Assembly (NCBI GenBank): GCA_020348625.1
Contig: CP070752.1
Location: 2,819,693-2,864,633, forward strand
Direction of reading: 5' to 3'
DNA: 44,941 bases
Source of the DNA: Deltaproteobacteria bacterium
GTDB lineage: Bacteria; Desulfobacterota; DSM-4660; Desulfatiglandales; B25-G16
Below are positions 16,063 through 25,375 of this stretch, one piece after another. Positions within the stretch are counted from its first letter, which is position 1. Every line of letters begins with the position of its first letter. The position numbers and the translations under genes are program-made. Below the pieces are notes generated by a model. That model had not been told where the DNA came from, made no database searches, and worked only from the letters and a program-made list of their open reading frames with translations.

Positions 16063-16683
16063 CTATTCCCCTATAACTACGAAGTCATCCCTTCTGTTTT
16101 TGGCCCACGCGTCTTCACCACCACCCAGGGCAAGCGGCCGCTCCTCTCCATAGCTTATCGTTCGTATCCTATCGGGAGATATTCCGAGGGAGACCAAAAA
16201 AAGTTTGGCGCTATTAGCCCTTCTTTCTCCCAAAGCAAGGTTATATTCATTGGTGCCTCTTTCATCGCAGTTACCCTCTATCCTTATGCGGATACTGGAG
16301 TTTTCTTTTAGAAATGCTGCCGTTTTCTCGAGAACTACCCTTGCTTCATCTCTGATGGAAGACCTGTCAAAATCAAAATAGATTGGCTGTGGCTGAAATT
16401 CTTCGGCTTCTGCCAGCTGTCGAGCCTTTTCCTCAGCCTCACGCCTCTTCGCCGCTTCCAATTCCTCAAGTTTCTCGATCCTGACCTCTTCAGCCCTCCT
16501 AGCTTCTTCTTGTTGCGCTCTTTTCACTGCCGCTGCTTCCTTCTCAGCCTTCGTTACCTCGGTGGGGCGTGCCGTAATCACACTCTCTTCCGTGACAAGC
16601 TTCTTTTTGGCGCATGAGGACATCAAAAAGATGGATGAACATGCGAAAATGAGCAATGTTACGATTATTGCATTCCTCTTCAT
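16063..16683 (-). CDS. pal: Peptidoglycan-associated lipoprotein Pal
   Basis: The 206-residue lipoprotein has a signal peptide ending in the lipobox LMSSC (Cys24), an Ala/Glu/Lys-rich linker (about 40-90) and a C-terminal OmpA-like domain. That domain includes IYFDFDRSSI and CDERGTNEYNLALGERRA, the Pal hallmark. Pal is the outer-membrane anchor of the Tol-Pal system that keeps the envelope connected during division. The usual tolB and tolQRA genes are not in this window; instead the OmpA-like lipoprotein gene follows. The linker is unusually long and charged. The C-terminal peptidoglycan-binding Asp/Arg region (NRRDDFVVIG) is intact. Confidence 0.9.
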   Translation of the reverse strand: MKRNAIIVTLLIFACSSIFLMSSCAKKKLVTEESVITARPTEVTKAEKEAAAVKRAQQEEARRAEEVRIEKLEELEAAKRREAEEKARQLAEAEEFQPQPIYFDFDRSSIRDEARVVLEKTAAFLKENSSIRIRIEGNCDERGTNEYNLALGERRANSAKLFLVSLGISPDRIRTISYGEERPLALGGGEDAWAKNRRDDFVVIGE

Positions 16684-17237
16684 GACTCTCTACCTCCTTG
16701 TCTTCTTATTCAGTGGTTTTTCTCCCTCTATCTGTATTCATGCCCGGGCATCTGCCGAATCGCCGAGCTAACAGTTTGTTTATTCGGGTTGATGCAGATT
16801 TAATACTATATTCTATACTATCATTACTGTCTACCCAAATACATACTTTCCGTAAGCAAGAATCATGCGCAACTGGCTGGTGTTCCGTTCTCATTATTTT
16901 ATTTTAAATTTCAATTAGTTATCTAAAACGTCGGTAAAAACTACGGTTGAAACACTGTGGCATGAGACCCATTGATTGTGAAAAAAAGCACCACCTTCCC
17001 ACTTAAACGGAATTCCTCGGGGACATCTGGTAGGCTTATGAGGAGCACGACCCGGTCATTAATGGAAATCGGCTGCTAGGCGGCTGGGCCGATGTTTCTC
17101 ACGGGAGGCTTCGAAACGTCGGAGAAATGTCCCTTCAAATATTGGCTAATCGTAGACCAAAAGCCATCCAAAGGGCGGGTGGCTTCGGTGGAGGCGAATG
17201 GTCCCCGTAACTCTAGGGTAATTTCAAGGCCTTTTCA
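16684..17237. other. Intergenic region, no gene recognised
   Basis: This 554-base gap lies between the start of Pal and the end of MreB, both on the minus strand. It contains an imperfect hairpin near 17160-17190 (AAGCCATCC/GGTGGCTT) that could end mreB transcription, but without a T-run. Short open frames here overlap nothing convincing. No tRNA or known riboswitch was recognised. Confidence 0.4.
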
Positions 17238-18305
<1,068 letters not shown>

Positions 18306-18360
18306 TTATCCTTATACTAGAGAGAAAAACGCGTTTAGTCTAATAAAAAGGGACAATGAG

Positions 18361-18504
18361 ATGAAACAGTGTGAATCTTGGGAATGCAGGTTCTCAGGAA
18401 TATCCCTTGACTTTCAGGTATTCCCAATCTACAAGGAGGCTCATGGCCCGCTTAGCTGCTCGAGATGTAAATGCGATACTCCAGTTCCTGGAAGACGGAA
18501 TTAG
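18361..18504 (+). CDS. Doubtful small Cys-rich frame overlapping the next gene
   Basis: A 47-codon frame starts at ATG 18361 with AAGGGA about eight bases upstream. It has Cys at the start (KQCESWECR) and a later SCSRCKC, which could be a small zinc-binding unit. It overlaps the better supported gene at 18443 in another frame, so at most one is likely to be the main product. No family was recognised. Confidence 0.2.
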   Translation: MKQCESWECRFSGISLDFQVFPIYKEAHGPLSCSRCKCDTPVPGRRN

Positions 18505-18712
18505 GCTTATCCCGAAAATCAATCGTGCACAAAAGATGGCAGCAAGGAGCAAGATCAGAAGACAGTTCAGCTGGCTTTCACAGCTGAATGCTCCAAGCGC
18601 GGGGATGGTCCTTAACGAATTGGAACAGAGGCTTCCGGACCTATTTCCCTTGTATCCCATGGGGGTTAGGGAAAGACTCAAGGAGATCGTTAAGGAAAGA
18701 CTGAAGGAATAA
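18443..18712 (+). CDS. Conserved-looking small hypothetical protein
   Basis: The 89-residue product, from the ATG at 18443, is helical and basic, with KINRAQKMAARSKIRRQFSW near residue 25 and a C-terminal RERLKEIVKERLKE helix. The start is preferred over an in-frame ATG at 18371 because AAGGAGG lies just before 18443. I recognise no family. It is divergent from mreB, from which it is separated by about 170 bases, and converges with the slipin gene. The composition would fit a nucleic-acid-binding or small structural protein, but that is speculation. Confidence 0.5.
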   Translation: MARLAARDVNAILQFLEDGIRLIPKINRAQKMAARSKIRRQFSWLSQLNAPSAGMVLNELEQRLPDLFPLYPMGVRERLKEIVKERLKE

Positions 18713-18765
18713 GGCCATAGATTCGCTTGAGCAAGAAGGCCTGCTCCACTAAGGTACTACTTGCA

Positions 18766-19506
18766 CTACTTCTTCGTGGTAAATGGTTTAAACAGATCGA
18801 TTGGTATTGGAAAGAGGGTCTTTGAACTGCCCTGTGACCCAACCTCCCTTAGGGTTTGAAGGTACCGCAACTGAAGGGCATAAGGAAAATCCTGTATCAT
18901 CTGGGCAGCTTCCCTTAACTTGCCAGCGGCTTGGAACTCGCCTTCGGCATTGATGACCTTTGCCCTCCGCTCCCTTTCGGCCTCTGCCTGTTTGGCCATA
19001 GCCCGCTGCATCTCCGAGGGAAGCTCAATATGCTTCACCTCCACCGTGGAGACCTTGATTCCCCACGGATCCGTATTCCTATCCAGTATTTGCTGCAACG
19101 TGGTATTTATCTTGTCTCTTTCCGCCAGAAGTTCATCCAGCTCTACCTGCCCGCATACACTTCTCAGCGTTGTCTGGGCTAGCTGGGAGGTAGCAAAAAG
19201 GTAATTCTCTACTTCAATAATTGCACTGTTCGGATCCATAACCCTGAAGTAGATAACCGCATCCACCTTAATGGACACATTATCCCTTGTAATTACATCC
19301 TGGGGAGGCACATCCATGGTCACCAAACGGAGACTCACCTTAACCAGTCTATCGATAATCGGGATAATAATGACAATCCCAGGTCCCTTGGCCCTTTCCA
19401 ATACCCTCCCGAGCCTGAAAACAACGCCTCGCTCATACTCCCTGAGGACTTTGATGGCCGCGCTCAGAAAGATTATTAGCAAGATGACTGCCAGAATATA
19501 GAACAT
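18766..19506 (-). CDS. Slipin / stomatin-like SPFH protein
   Basis: The 246-residue protein begins with a membrane segment (about 2-17) and continues into an SPFH/band 7 domain (about 25-185), including [20 protein letters not shown] and the [20 protein letters not shown] stretch typical of slipins. The charged helix [20 protein letters not shown] near residue 175 marks the end of the domain. These proteins oligomerise on the inner membrane and organise microdomains. Their usual partner NfeD and its protease domain are not next to it. GGGAGG lies five bases before the ATG. It converges with the small gene at 18443. Confidence 0.92.
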   Translation of the reverse strand: MFYILAVILLIIFLSAAIKVLREYERGVVFRLGRVLERAKGPGIVIIIPIIDRLVKVSLRLVTMDVPPQDVITRDNVSIKVDAVIYFRVMDPNSAIIEVENYLFATSQLAQTTLRSVCGQVELDELLAERDKINTTLQQILDRNTDPWGIKVSTVEVKHIELPSEMQRAMAKQAEAERERRAKVINAEGEFQAAGKLREAAQMIQDFPYALQLRYLQTLREVGSQGSSKTLFPIPIDLFKPFTTKK

Positions 19507-19867
19507 AACAACCTCCCCTGGTTATTTCTTGCCGCCCTCAAGACACCGGGGTCTGCTGGCACCATTTCTCTTCAGCTCAGCAACCTTGCCTTATAACAAT
19601 CGATATGCGCACTCCCCTATGGCGCGCATACCTCGGCAATTGCACGGGATAATACCATGTTATTTACCGCGGGGGCAAATCTTTCGTATCGCCCCCTTTC
19701 GGGCTCCGTTAGGTCTTTTGACTTTTGCGAGATAATGATTAAAAGATTCATTAGGAATGCAGGATACATCAAACTGAATCACCATATCTCTGCAAGGGTG
19801 TTCCGAACTCTTGATATAAGGTTCGGTAGCTGTGCAATTTGAAAACGACGTAAATTAGGTGGTTGGA
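19507..19867. other. Intergenic region before msrAB, no gene recognised
   Basis: This 361-base divergent region lies between the slipin gene (-) and the msrAB gene (+). It becomes AT-rich after about 19730 and must hold the promoters of both genes, but no clear -35/-10 pair was recognised. Short open frames at 19529-19842 have no support. Confidence 0.35.
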
Positions 19868-20980
19868 ATGAAAACCCTTATTTTCAGTATAGTGTTAGGC
19901 TTATTTGGTGTACTTGGATGTCAAAATCCTACAAACCATGAAATTATGGCGAGTGATACGATGAAAAAACAGGCTCAAGAATTGGAGACGGCAACATTTG
20001 CAGGAGGATGCTTTTGGTGCATTGAGTCCGACTTTGAAAAGGTCGAGGGCGTTATTGAGGTGATATCGGGTTATACCGGCGGTCACAAGGAAAAGCCGAC
20101 CTATGAGGAGGTATCATCCGGTGGCACCGGCCACTTAGAGGCCGTTCAGGTGCGCTACGACCCCACCAAGATCACCTACAAAGGACTGCTGGATATTTTT
20201 TGGAAGCATGTGGATCCCACCGATGCCGGTGGACAGTTCGTCGATCGAGGGTCTCAGTACCGAACAGCCATCTTCTACCATAACGAGGGGCAGAAGCGGC
20301 TGGCAGAGGAATCCAGAGACCAGCTCAACGAATCGGGCCGGTTCGATAAACCCGTTGCCACGGAGATCGCCATGGTACAGGCGTTTTACCCGGCCGAGGA
20401 CTACCATCAAGACTATTACAAGAAAAATCCGATTCGATACAAGCTTTACCGATATAATTCGGGTAGGGATCGGTTCCTGAAAAAGGCATGGGGTGAGTCC
20501 ACGCCAACCCCCGAAGGACATTCAAAGAACGGGACCTATTCAAAGCCCGCCGATGAGGTGCTTCGAAAAAACCTTACGCCTATGCAGTATGAGGTTACGC
20601 AGAATGAAGGCACTGAGCCGCCGTTCAACAACGAATACTGGGATAACAAAAGGGAAGGCATTTATGTGGACATAGTTTCGGGCGAGCCCTTGTTCAGCTC
20701 CCGTGACAAGTTCGACTCGGGAACCGGATGGCCCAGCTTCACCAAGCCCCTTCAACCGGAGAACATCGTGGAGCGGGAAGACAGACGTCTTTTTATGGTC
20801 CGTACCGAGGTCCGAAGCAAGCACGGAGACTCTCACCTGGGTCATGTATTCACAGACGGACCCGAGCCCACCGGGCTGAGGTATTGCATGAACTCCGCCG
20901 CCTTGAGGTTTATTCCCAAAGAAGACCTCAAAAAAGAAGGGTACGGACAGTACCTGAAGCTGTTTGACGAAACGCCTTAA
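19868..20980 (+). CDS. msrAB: Bifunctional peptide-methionine sulfoxide reductase MsrAB, lipoprotein
   Basis: This 370-residue enzyme repairs oxidised methionine in proteins. A lipoprotein signal ends in VLGC (Cys18), so the protein should be anchored outside the cytoplasm. The MsrA domain (about 40-195) has the catalytic GGCFWC at 46-51. The MsrB domain (about 225-365) has GTGWPSF and the catalytic Cys340 in [11 protein letters not shown]. MsrA reduces the S and MsrB the R sulfoxide. The start at ATG 19868 is chosen after TAGGTGG; a GTG three codons earlier also fits. No electron donor is fused at the N-terminus, as it is in PilB. The alpha/beta hydrolase gene follows 61 bases downstream. 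Confidence 0.93.
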   Translation: MKTLIFSIVLGLFGVLGCQNPTNHEIMASDTMKKQAQELETATFAGGCFWCIESDFEKVEGVIEVISGYTGGHKEKPTYEEVSSGGTGHLEAVQVRYDPTKITYKGLLDIFWKHVDPTDAGGQFVDRGSQYRTAIFYHNEGQKRLAEESRDQLNESGRFDKPVATEIAMVQAFYPAEDYHQDYYKKNPIRYKLYRYNSGRDRFLKKAWGESTPTPEGHSKNGTYSKPADEVLRKNLTPMQYEVTQNEGTEPPFNNEYWDNKREGIYVDIVSGEPLFSSRDKFDSGTGWPSFTKPLQPENIVEREDRRLFMVRTEVRSKHGDSHLGHVFTDGPEPTGLRYCMNSAALRFIPKEDLKKEGYGQYLKLFDETP

Positions 20981-21041
20981 GACAGCCTGCGAAGGGCGAA
21001 ACGTACTCAAGGAAACTTCGCACGGTATGGAAGGGAGAAGT

Positions 21042-21851
21042 ATGCGAATCAAAGCTAATGGCATTCATATGAATTATGAACTCACCGGCAAAGACGATGG
21101 AGCGGTTGTGATTTTCAGCCATTCCCTTGGCTGCAGTTTGGCTATGTGGGATCCTCAGATGGGTTCCCTGGAACCCCATTTCCGGGTACTGCGCTACGAT
21201 ACCCGCGGGCACGGCCTCAGCCAAGCTTCAGTCGGGGCATACACCTTGGAGCTCCTCGGAGAAGACGCAATCGCCCTCTTGGATGCCCTGGGCATCGATG
21301 CAGTGCACTGGGTCGGCCTGTCCATGGGCGGGATGATCGGTCAGTATCTTGCCCTGCATCATGCCGATCGGCTCGAGAGCCTCATCCTTTGCGACACTTC
21401 TGCCGCCATTCCCGAGGAAGCCCTGCCATTATGGCAAGAGCGTATCGATGCAGCTCGAGATAAAGGCATGGAAGCCGTGATAGAACCCATAATAGAGCGC
21501 TGGTTGAGCCATTCGTTCGTGGCCCTGAACCCCGTAATGGTGAGGCGAATCCGAGAGCAGTTTCTCGCAACACCAGTGGATGGTTATGTCGGCTGCTGCC
21601 AGGCGATCAGCAAACTCAATTACCTGGATCAACTCGCTAAGATCAACATCCCCACGTTGATCATTGTTGGGGAAGACGATCCTGGAACCCCAGTTGCAGC
21701 CTCAAAGGCTATGCATGAGCGGATCCCGAACTCAAAACTCATAGTAATACCGTCGGCCCGTCATCTTTCAAACGTTGAGCAACCTAAACTCTTTAACACT
21801 GCCCTACTGGATTTCTTAGGCAAAGAAAGCAAGACGGGGGTTAACCACTAA
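21042..21851 (+). CDS. Alpha/beta hydrolase (3-oxoadipate enol-lactonase-like)
   Basis: The 269-residue enzyme has the alpha/beta-hydrolase catalytic triad: nucleophile Ser94 in GLSMGG, an Asp in VGEDDPGTP and a His in SARHLSN. The oxyanion stretch FSHSLGCSL lies near residue 25. RYDTRGHGLS and overall length resemble PcaD-type enol-lactonases. The true substrate is unknown because no aromatic-degradation genes are close. The start at 21042 is chosen because AAGGGAG lies four bases upstream; an in-frame extension to 20964 would overlap the msrAB gene. It probably shares a transcript with msrAB. Confidence 0.87.
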   Translation: MRIKANGIHMNYELTGKDDGAVVIFSHSLGCSLAMWDPQMGSLEPHFRVLRYDTRGHGLSQASVGAYTLELLGEDAIALLDALGIDAVHWVGLSMGGMIGQYLALHHADRLESLILCDTSAAIPEEALPLWQERIDAARDKGMEAVIEPIIERWLSHSFVALNPVMVRRIREQFLATPVDGYVGCCQAISKLNYLDQLAKINIPTLIIVGEDDPGTPVAASKAMHERIPNSKLIVIPSARHLSNVEQPKLFNTALLDFLGKESKTGVNH

Positions 21852-22027
21852 AAGCAAGCCGCGGCTGCGGTACGGAAGTTGAGTCAAACTCTAGAAAGGA
21901 GGCGTTTTCCACGGGCACGGCTGCGGGCATCTCTCCTGTTAGCAAAACCTGGTACAACGGGAGCGATCTGAAAGTGGGGAACTCAGATCAGCACAATTTT
22001 GGCGAACAGGCAAGACCCGGAAAAAGG

Positions 22028-22792
22028 TCAAAACAGGACTTCGTATTTCATTCCCCTTGTCTCTAATTCGCCTATGAGCCTTTCCTTTTGTTGACGGAAA
22101 AACGAGTCGGTTATTTCCTTCTGAAACCCCAGGTGATAGTACAGGCCACGTATCGAAGGGATGTAGTTCATCTTATCGATGAGAACCTCGTCTACCTTTC
22201 CCTCAAGCCGCTGGATAAGCCTTTGCGGGTTGCCCGGGAGAAGCGGCCCCACAAAGGCGAACGTTCTTATGCCCAGGGAGTGGATTTCCTGCAGCGCTCT
22301 GATCCTGTCCTCAACGGGCGTCGCCCCGGGCTCAAAAAAGCTTGCGATCCGCTCATCATCGGTGGTTATCGTAAACCCCACTTCAATGGTTTCAAATCCC
22401 TGAAACAGATCCACATCCCGTAACACCAGATTTGACTTCGTCTGAATGTTCACAGGGAACCCCTTTTTCGCGAGCTCCCTTAAGCAACGCCTGGTCAGCC
22501 TGTACTTCGCCTCGAGCGGCTGATAGGGATCGCAGACCGAGGAGATCCACACCGTGCCTGGCTTGGCCTTATTTAGTTGCCTTCTCAGGAGCTCAGGGGC
22601 ATTGATCTTGATATCCACGAATTGACCCCACGGTTCCCTGTGGCCTGAATAGCGTTTCATGAACAGGCGCGCATAGCAGTAAGCGCAATTGATCTGGCAG
22701 CCCGTATAAGGATTGAGACAATAGTCAAAGATCTTTGACTTATTGAGAACGCTTTTCGCCGTGATCTCCCTGACCTTGAGCACGGACTGCAC
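22028..22792 (-). CDS. Radical SAM protein, spore-photolyase-like family
   Basis: The 254-residue radical SAM enzyme has the cluster motif C32-x3-C36-x2-C39 in YTGCQINCAYCYA, the form seen in the SplB-like/Rv2578c-like family of radical SAM proteins. The later segments SVCDPYQPLE and NIQTKSNLVLRDVDL also fit that group. It would bind a 4Fe-4S cluster and S-adenosylmethionine to make a 5'-deoxyadenosyl radical. The substrate is unknown; some relatives work on DNA lesions, but this one has no added DNA-binding domain. A related protein with a helix-hairpin-helix domain is encoded at 26870. It stands alone on the minus strand. Confidence 0.88.
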   Translation of the reverse strand: MQSVLKVREITAKSVLNKSKIFDYCLNPYTGCQINCAYCYARLFMKRYSGHREPWGQFVDIKINAPELLRRQLNKAKPGTVWISSVCDPYQPLEAKYRLTRRCLRELAKKGFPVNIQTKSNLVLRDVDLFQGFETIEVGFTITTDDERIASFFEPGATPVEDRIRALQEIHSLGIRTFAFVGPLLPGNPQRLIQRLEGKVDEVLIDKMNYIPSIRGLYYHLGFQKEITDSFFRQQKERLIGELETRGMKYEVLF

Positions 22793-22846
22793 CTTTCTAT
22801 CACGAATCGGATATGCGAGTATACCCGCTTAGCCTATTCCGGAACC

Positions 22847-23140
22847 TTGCCAATAGCCTTGATCGGCTGCACCAGGGCCATTAAAGCTGATCATACCACA
22901 GGAATGAGCTTTTGCGGATTGAAAAGAGCGGCATACCAGAAGGAGATGGAATGGCCTACAGCATTTGATTTGAACTCATTTGTCGATTATTGTCATAGGG
23001 CTGGCCCTCAGATGGCCTTGACGGAATTCCTTCTAAGCGTTATGAGTGAGCTTTGTGAGTCAGGGCATTGGAGAAAGGGTAAGATGATTCCTGCGCCAGC
23101 ATTTACGAATAGTAGGCCTTTGAAACGGACGATAGAGTAG
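22847..23140 (+). CDS. Doubtful hypothetical protein
   Basis: A 97-codon frame starts at TTG 22847. Its C-terminal part (FDLNSFVDYCHRAGPQMALT and onwards) looks protein-like, and the frame ends 15 bases before the YcgN-like gene. No good ribosome-binding site marks the TTG; AGAAGGAG directly abuts an internal ATG at residue 35, too close to work. I recognise no family. It may be a real short gene or chance. Confidence 0.3.
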   Translation: MPIALIGCTRAIKADHTTGMSFCGLKRAAYQKEMEWPTAFDLNSFVDYCHRAGPQMALTEFLLSVMSELCESGHWRKGKMIPAPAFTNSRPLKRTIE

Positions 23141-23155
23141 ATCCATCGGAGACCC

Positions 23156-23593
23156 GTGCGCATGAAACCAAGTCCATTCTGGAAAACCAAGTCCCTTGAG
23201 AAGATGAATCACGATGAATGGGAATCTCTTTGTGATGGTTGTGCACGTTGCTGTTTACAGAAGATAGAAGACGAGGATACCGGACAGATTCAACTTACCC
23301 CTGTTTCGTGTGATTTTTTGGATATATCCAGTTGCCGGTGCATGGTATATGAGGATCGTGCCCTTGTGAATCCGGATTGCGTGCCACTTACCCCCGACAA
23401 AATAAGACACACAAACTGGTTGCCGGCTAGCTGCGCCTACCGATGCCTTGTTGAAGGAAGGGAGTTGGAATGGTGGCATCCACTCATATCGCGCGATCCC
23501 GGCACGGTTCATAAAGCGGGTATATCGGTGCGGGACAAGGTGCTGCCGGGAAAGTACGTTCATCCCGATGATCTTGCAGGTGGCAAAGAGTGA
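23156..23593 (+). CDS. YcgN/UPF0260-like cysteine-cluster protein
   Basis: The 145-residue product matches the YcgN/UPF0260 family of proteobacteria, whose members carry a conserved set of Cys that probably bind metal or an iron-sulfur cluster. The family core is visible in order: [20 protein letters not shown], then [46 protein letters not shown] and WWHPL. It is similar in length to E. coli YcgN. The function of the family is not established. It starts at GTG 23156 or at the ATG two codons later. The attenuator-controlled aminotransferase lies downstream, but separate regulatory sequences argue against a shared operon. Confidence 0.88.
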   Translation: MRMKPSPFWKTKSLEKMNHDEWESLCDGCARCCLQKIEDEDTGQIQLTPVSCDFLDISSCRCMVYEDRALVNPDCVPLTPDKIRHTNWLPASCAYRCLVEGRELEWWHPLISRDPGTVHKAGISVRDKVLPGKYVHPDDLAGGKE

Positions 23594-23732
23594 TGCCGCG
23601 AATCCTCAAGGATGAAAGAGGTCCGTAGAGAAAGGAACAAGATGCGCGGCCTTTGCTTTTACGTAGCCTATCGGCTGAAGACGTTGTTGTTTTCCCCTTG
23701 ACAAACTCCGTCTCTAACGGTAAGGGTCAATT

Positions 23733-23822
23733 ATGCATAACCGTGTAATCAAAGATACCCTCTTTGTGTCGTTTATTGGCTGGTGGCACTTTAGCTTCCG
23801 CTGGGAGGTGAGTCCACCATAA
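23733..23822 (+). CDS. Aromatic/Trp-rich leader peptide of attenuator
   Basis: A 29-codon frame starts at ATG 23733 with AAGGG six bases upstream and stops at TAA 23820-23822. The product has the core FIGWWHFSFRW, with tandem Trp codons at 23781-23786, a third Trp at 23802-23804, and four Phe codons in all. Tandem Trp codons preceding a terminator hairpin recall TrpL. Ribosome stalling at the Trp-Trp pair when Trp-tRNA is short would decide which RNA hairpin forms downstream. The frame is too short for normal gene finders. Its position, composition, start signal and overlap with the pause hairpin all agree, but translation is inferred. Confidence 0.8.
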   Translation: MHNRVIKDTLFVSFIGWWHFSFRWEVSPP

Positions 23823-23884
23823 CCGGCACCGTTATGTAAAAGACAACCGTGGGCTCGCTTCCGTAAGGCCCACGGTTTTATTTT
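23781..23884 (+). promoter_or_regulatory. trp-type transcription attenuator
   Basis: Four pairing segments are visible. Segments 1 and 2 pair as TGGTGGCACT (23781-23790) with AGTCCACCA (23811-23819), nine pairs with one bulged C, and segment 1 contains the tandem Trp codons. Segments 2 and 3 pair over 23806-23817 and 23849-23860, twelve pairs including three G-U, as antiterminator. Segments 3 and 4 pair as AACCGTGGGC (23845-23854) with GCCCACGGTT (23868-23877), a perfect 10-bp stem followed by TTTTATTTT. A ribosome stalled at Trp-Trp frees segment 2 to block the terminator; a ribosome at the stop codon covers segment 2 and lets termination occur. Confidence 0.8.
23845..23884 (+). terminator. 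Rho-independent terminator of the attenuator
   Basis: A 10-bp GC-rich stem AACCGTGGGC/GCCCACGGTT with a 13-base loop is followed by a run of eight T broken by one A. It lies between the leader peptide and the aminotransferase gene and forms the 3:4 structure of the attenuator. Confidence 0.85.
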
Positions 23885-23896
23885 GGGAATCCGATT

Positions 23897-23930
23897 AAGG
23901 CCGCGGGTCCAAAAGCCCCGCGGCCTTTTC
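23897..23930 (+). terminator. Second terminator-like hairpin before the aminotransferase
   Basis: A perfect 11-bp stem AAGGCCGCGGG/CCCGCGGCCTT (23897-23907 with 23917-23927) with a nine-base loop is followed by a short T tract that reads on from the stem. It lies 19 bases after the first terminator and 38 bases before the aminotransferase start. It may be a back-up terminator or an RNA-stabilising structure at the 5' end of the read-through message. Confidence 0.65.
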
Positions 23931-23968
23931 TATGTTAATCAGGAATCTTTACCTGGAGGTACCTTGCC

Positions 23969-25132
23969 ATGAGATCAAAGATAGCTGATGCAGTCAGCGG
24001 TATACCCCTTTCGGGTATTCGAGAGATGATGAAACGTGCTGCGACGTATGACAACGTCATCTCCCTTGGGATTGGCGAGCCCGACTTTGACACGGCCAAG
24101 GAGATTTGTGAACAGGCATTCCGCGATGCCGTCGGAGGGGCGACCCACTACACCCAATCGCAGGGAGACCCCGAATTGGTCGAGGCCATCCAAGCATACC
24201 TGATGAAGCGCTTCGGGGAAGATTTCTCTACCCGCCAGATTGTGGTTACCACGGGGGGGATTGGCGGCTTGTCTTCGTTTTTTAGGACTGCACTCAATCC
24301 TGACGACGAAGTACTCTTACCCGAGCCCTATTTTCCTCCCTATAAACATCTGATCGAATGGGTGGGGGGAAAGGCCGTCCCTGTTCACACGTCGTTCGAA
24401 AACGGCTTCATGCCTACCGGGGAGGCTCTTGAGGAAGCAATAAGCCCCTCTACCAGGGCCTTGCTCCTGAATTCACCCAACAATCCAACGGGGGCGGTTC
24501 TTCCTGCCGGGACCCTGGACGGTATTGCCCGTATCGCGGTGGAAAGGGATCTATTAGTATTGAGCGATGAGGTTTATGACCGGCTTCTTTTCGACGGGCT
24601 GAAACACGAATCCATGTGGACACGACCGGGCATGCGGGAGCGGACCGTTGTGGTTCAGTCCTTTTCGAAATCCTTTGCAATGACCGGGTGGCGGATAGGG
24701 TACGCTTTTGGGCCCGAATGGATTATTGAGTCAATGATCAAGGTGGTAACCTCCTATACCTCCTGCGCGCCATCGGTATCGCAACGGGCCGCCCTTGCAG
24801 CGCTCAGGCTGGACGGGAAGTTCGTCGACATGATGGTAGACGAGTTCCGTGTACGGCGCGACCTAGCCTATGAGGTATTACAGGGCCTCCCCGGTGTGCG
24901 GGTACACAGGCCCGCTGGTACCTTCTACATCTTCCCGGATGTGAGTCAAATAGCGAAAGACAGCCTTCAATTCGCGGTCGATTTGTTACAGCATGAGCAG
25001 GTCTTGGTGATTCCGGGAGAGACCTTTGGGTCATCCGGAACCGGATGCCTTCGGCTGGCCCTCACCGTTAACGAGGGGCGGTTGGAGGAGGCTTTCCAAA
25101 GAATCCAACGGTTCATCCATACCCACTATTAA
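23969..25132 (+). CDS. Class I aminotransferase, probably aromatic amino acid
   Basis: The 387-residue PLP enzyme belongs to the AspC/aromatic class I aminotransferases. The PLP lysine is Lys234 in SFSKSFAMTGWRIGY. NSPNNPTG near residue 168 and SDEVYDRL near 199 are the conserved cofactor-binding segments, and the conserved C-terminal Arg is in GCLRLALTVN. TGGAGG lies about ten bases before the ATG. The gene is preceded by a Trp/Phe-rich leader peptide and attenuator, which strongly suggests that its substrate or product is tryptophan, phenylalanine or tyrosine, or their 2-oxo acids. The fold alone would also allow aspartate or alanine. A terminator follows the gene, so it is expressed as a single unit. 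Confidence 0.9.
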   Translation: MRSKIADAVSGIPLSGIREMMKRAATYDNVISLGIGEPDFDTAKEICEQAFRDAVGGATHYTQSQGDPELVEAIQAYLMKRFGEDFSTRQIVVTTGGIGGLSSFFRTALNPDDEVLLPEPYFPPYKHLIEWVGGKAVPVHTSFENGFMPTGEALEEAISPSTRALLLNSPNNPTGAVLPAGTLDGIARIAVERDLLVLSDEVYDRLLFDGLKHESMWTRPGMRERTVVVQSFSKSFAMTGWRIGYAFGPEWIIESMIKVVTSYTSCAPSVSQRAALAALRLDGKFVDMMVDEFRVRRDLAYEVLQGLPGVRVHRPAGTFYIFPDVSQIAKDSLQFAVDLLQHEQVLVIPGETFGSSGTGCLRLALTVNEGRLEEAFQRIQRFIHTHY

Positions 25133-25150
25133 TCTTTCTTGTTCCGGTAA

Positions 25151-25189
25151 AATGCCCTGTCCTTCCGGGCAGGGCATTCTTGCGTTTTT
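25151..25189 (+). terminator. Rho-independent terminator after the aminotransferase
   Basis: AATGCCCTGTCC (25151-25162) pairs with GGGCAGGGCATT (25167-25178) over twelve positions with one G-U, closing a TTCC loop. A T-run at 25185-25189 follows six bases after the stem. It ends the transcript before adk. Confidence 0.8.
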
Positions 25190-25375
25190 AGCACGTATTC
25201 CAATGCTTACTAGAGATACGACCGTGCTTCCAACCAATAGGCCTTGGAGCAAGGCGCATACCTTTTCAAAAACCCTGCCCTGCCACTTGACCGCAGCGAT
25301 ACTTTTTTCTATAGTTCGATTCCCTAACCACTGCATCGAAGGGAAAGCACGAAAAAAACATAAAGGAGGTTCTGT

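Larger units (their letters stand above)
23594..23968. other. Regulatory intergenic region before aminotransferase
   Basis: This 375-base stretch holds the attenuator system described in the next entries. Before it, a 19-codon frame at 23642-23701 has an AAAGGA upstream, and TTGACA at 23698-23703 could be a -35 box. However, the expected -10 position (TAAGGG) coincides with the leader's ribosome-binding site, so the promoter stays unidentified. Confidence 0.6.

Noticed and set aside
16706..16894. Minus-strand frame of 62 codons upstream of Pal
   Set aside because: No ribosome-binding site, no family features and odd composition; treated as noncoding.
23642..23701. 19-codon frame with AAAGGA upstream, before the Trp leader
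   Set aside because: It has no run of one amino acid, no hairpin linked to it and ends before the leader; probably chance.
23785..23803. TGGCAC as half of a sigma-54 promoter
   Set aside because: The required GC element at the right distance (TTGC) is absent; the sequence belongs to the leader's Trp codons.
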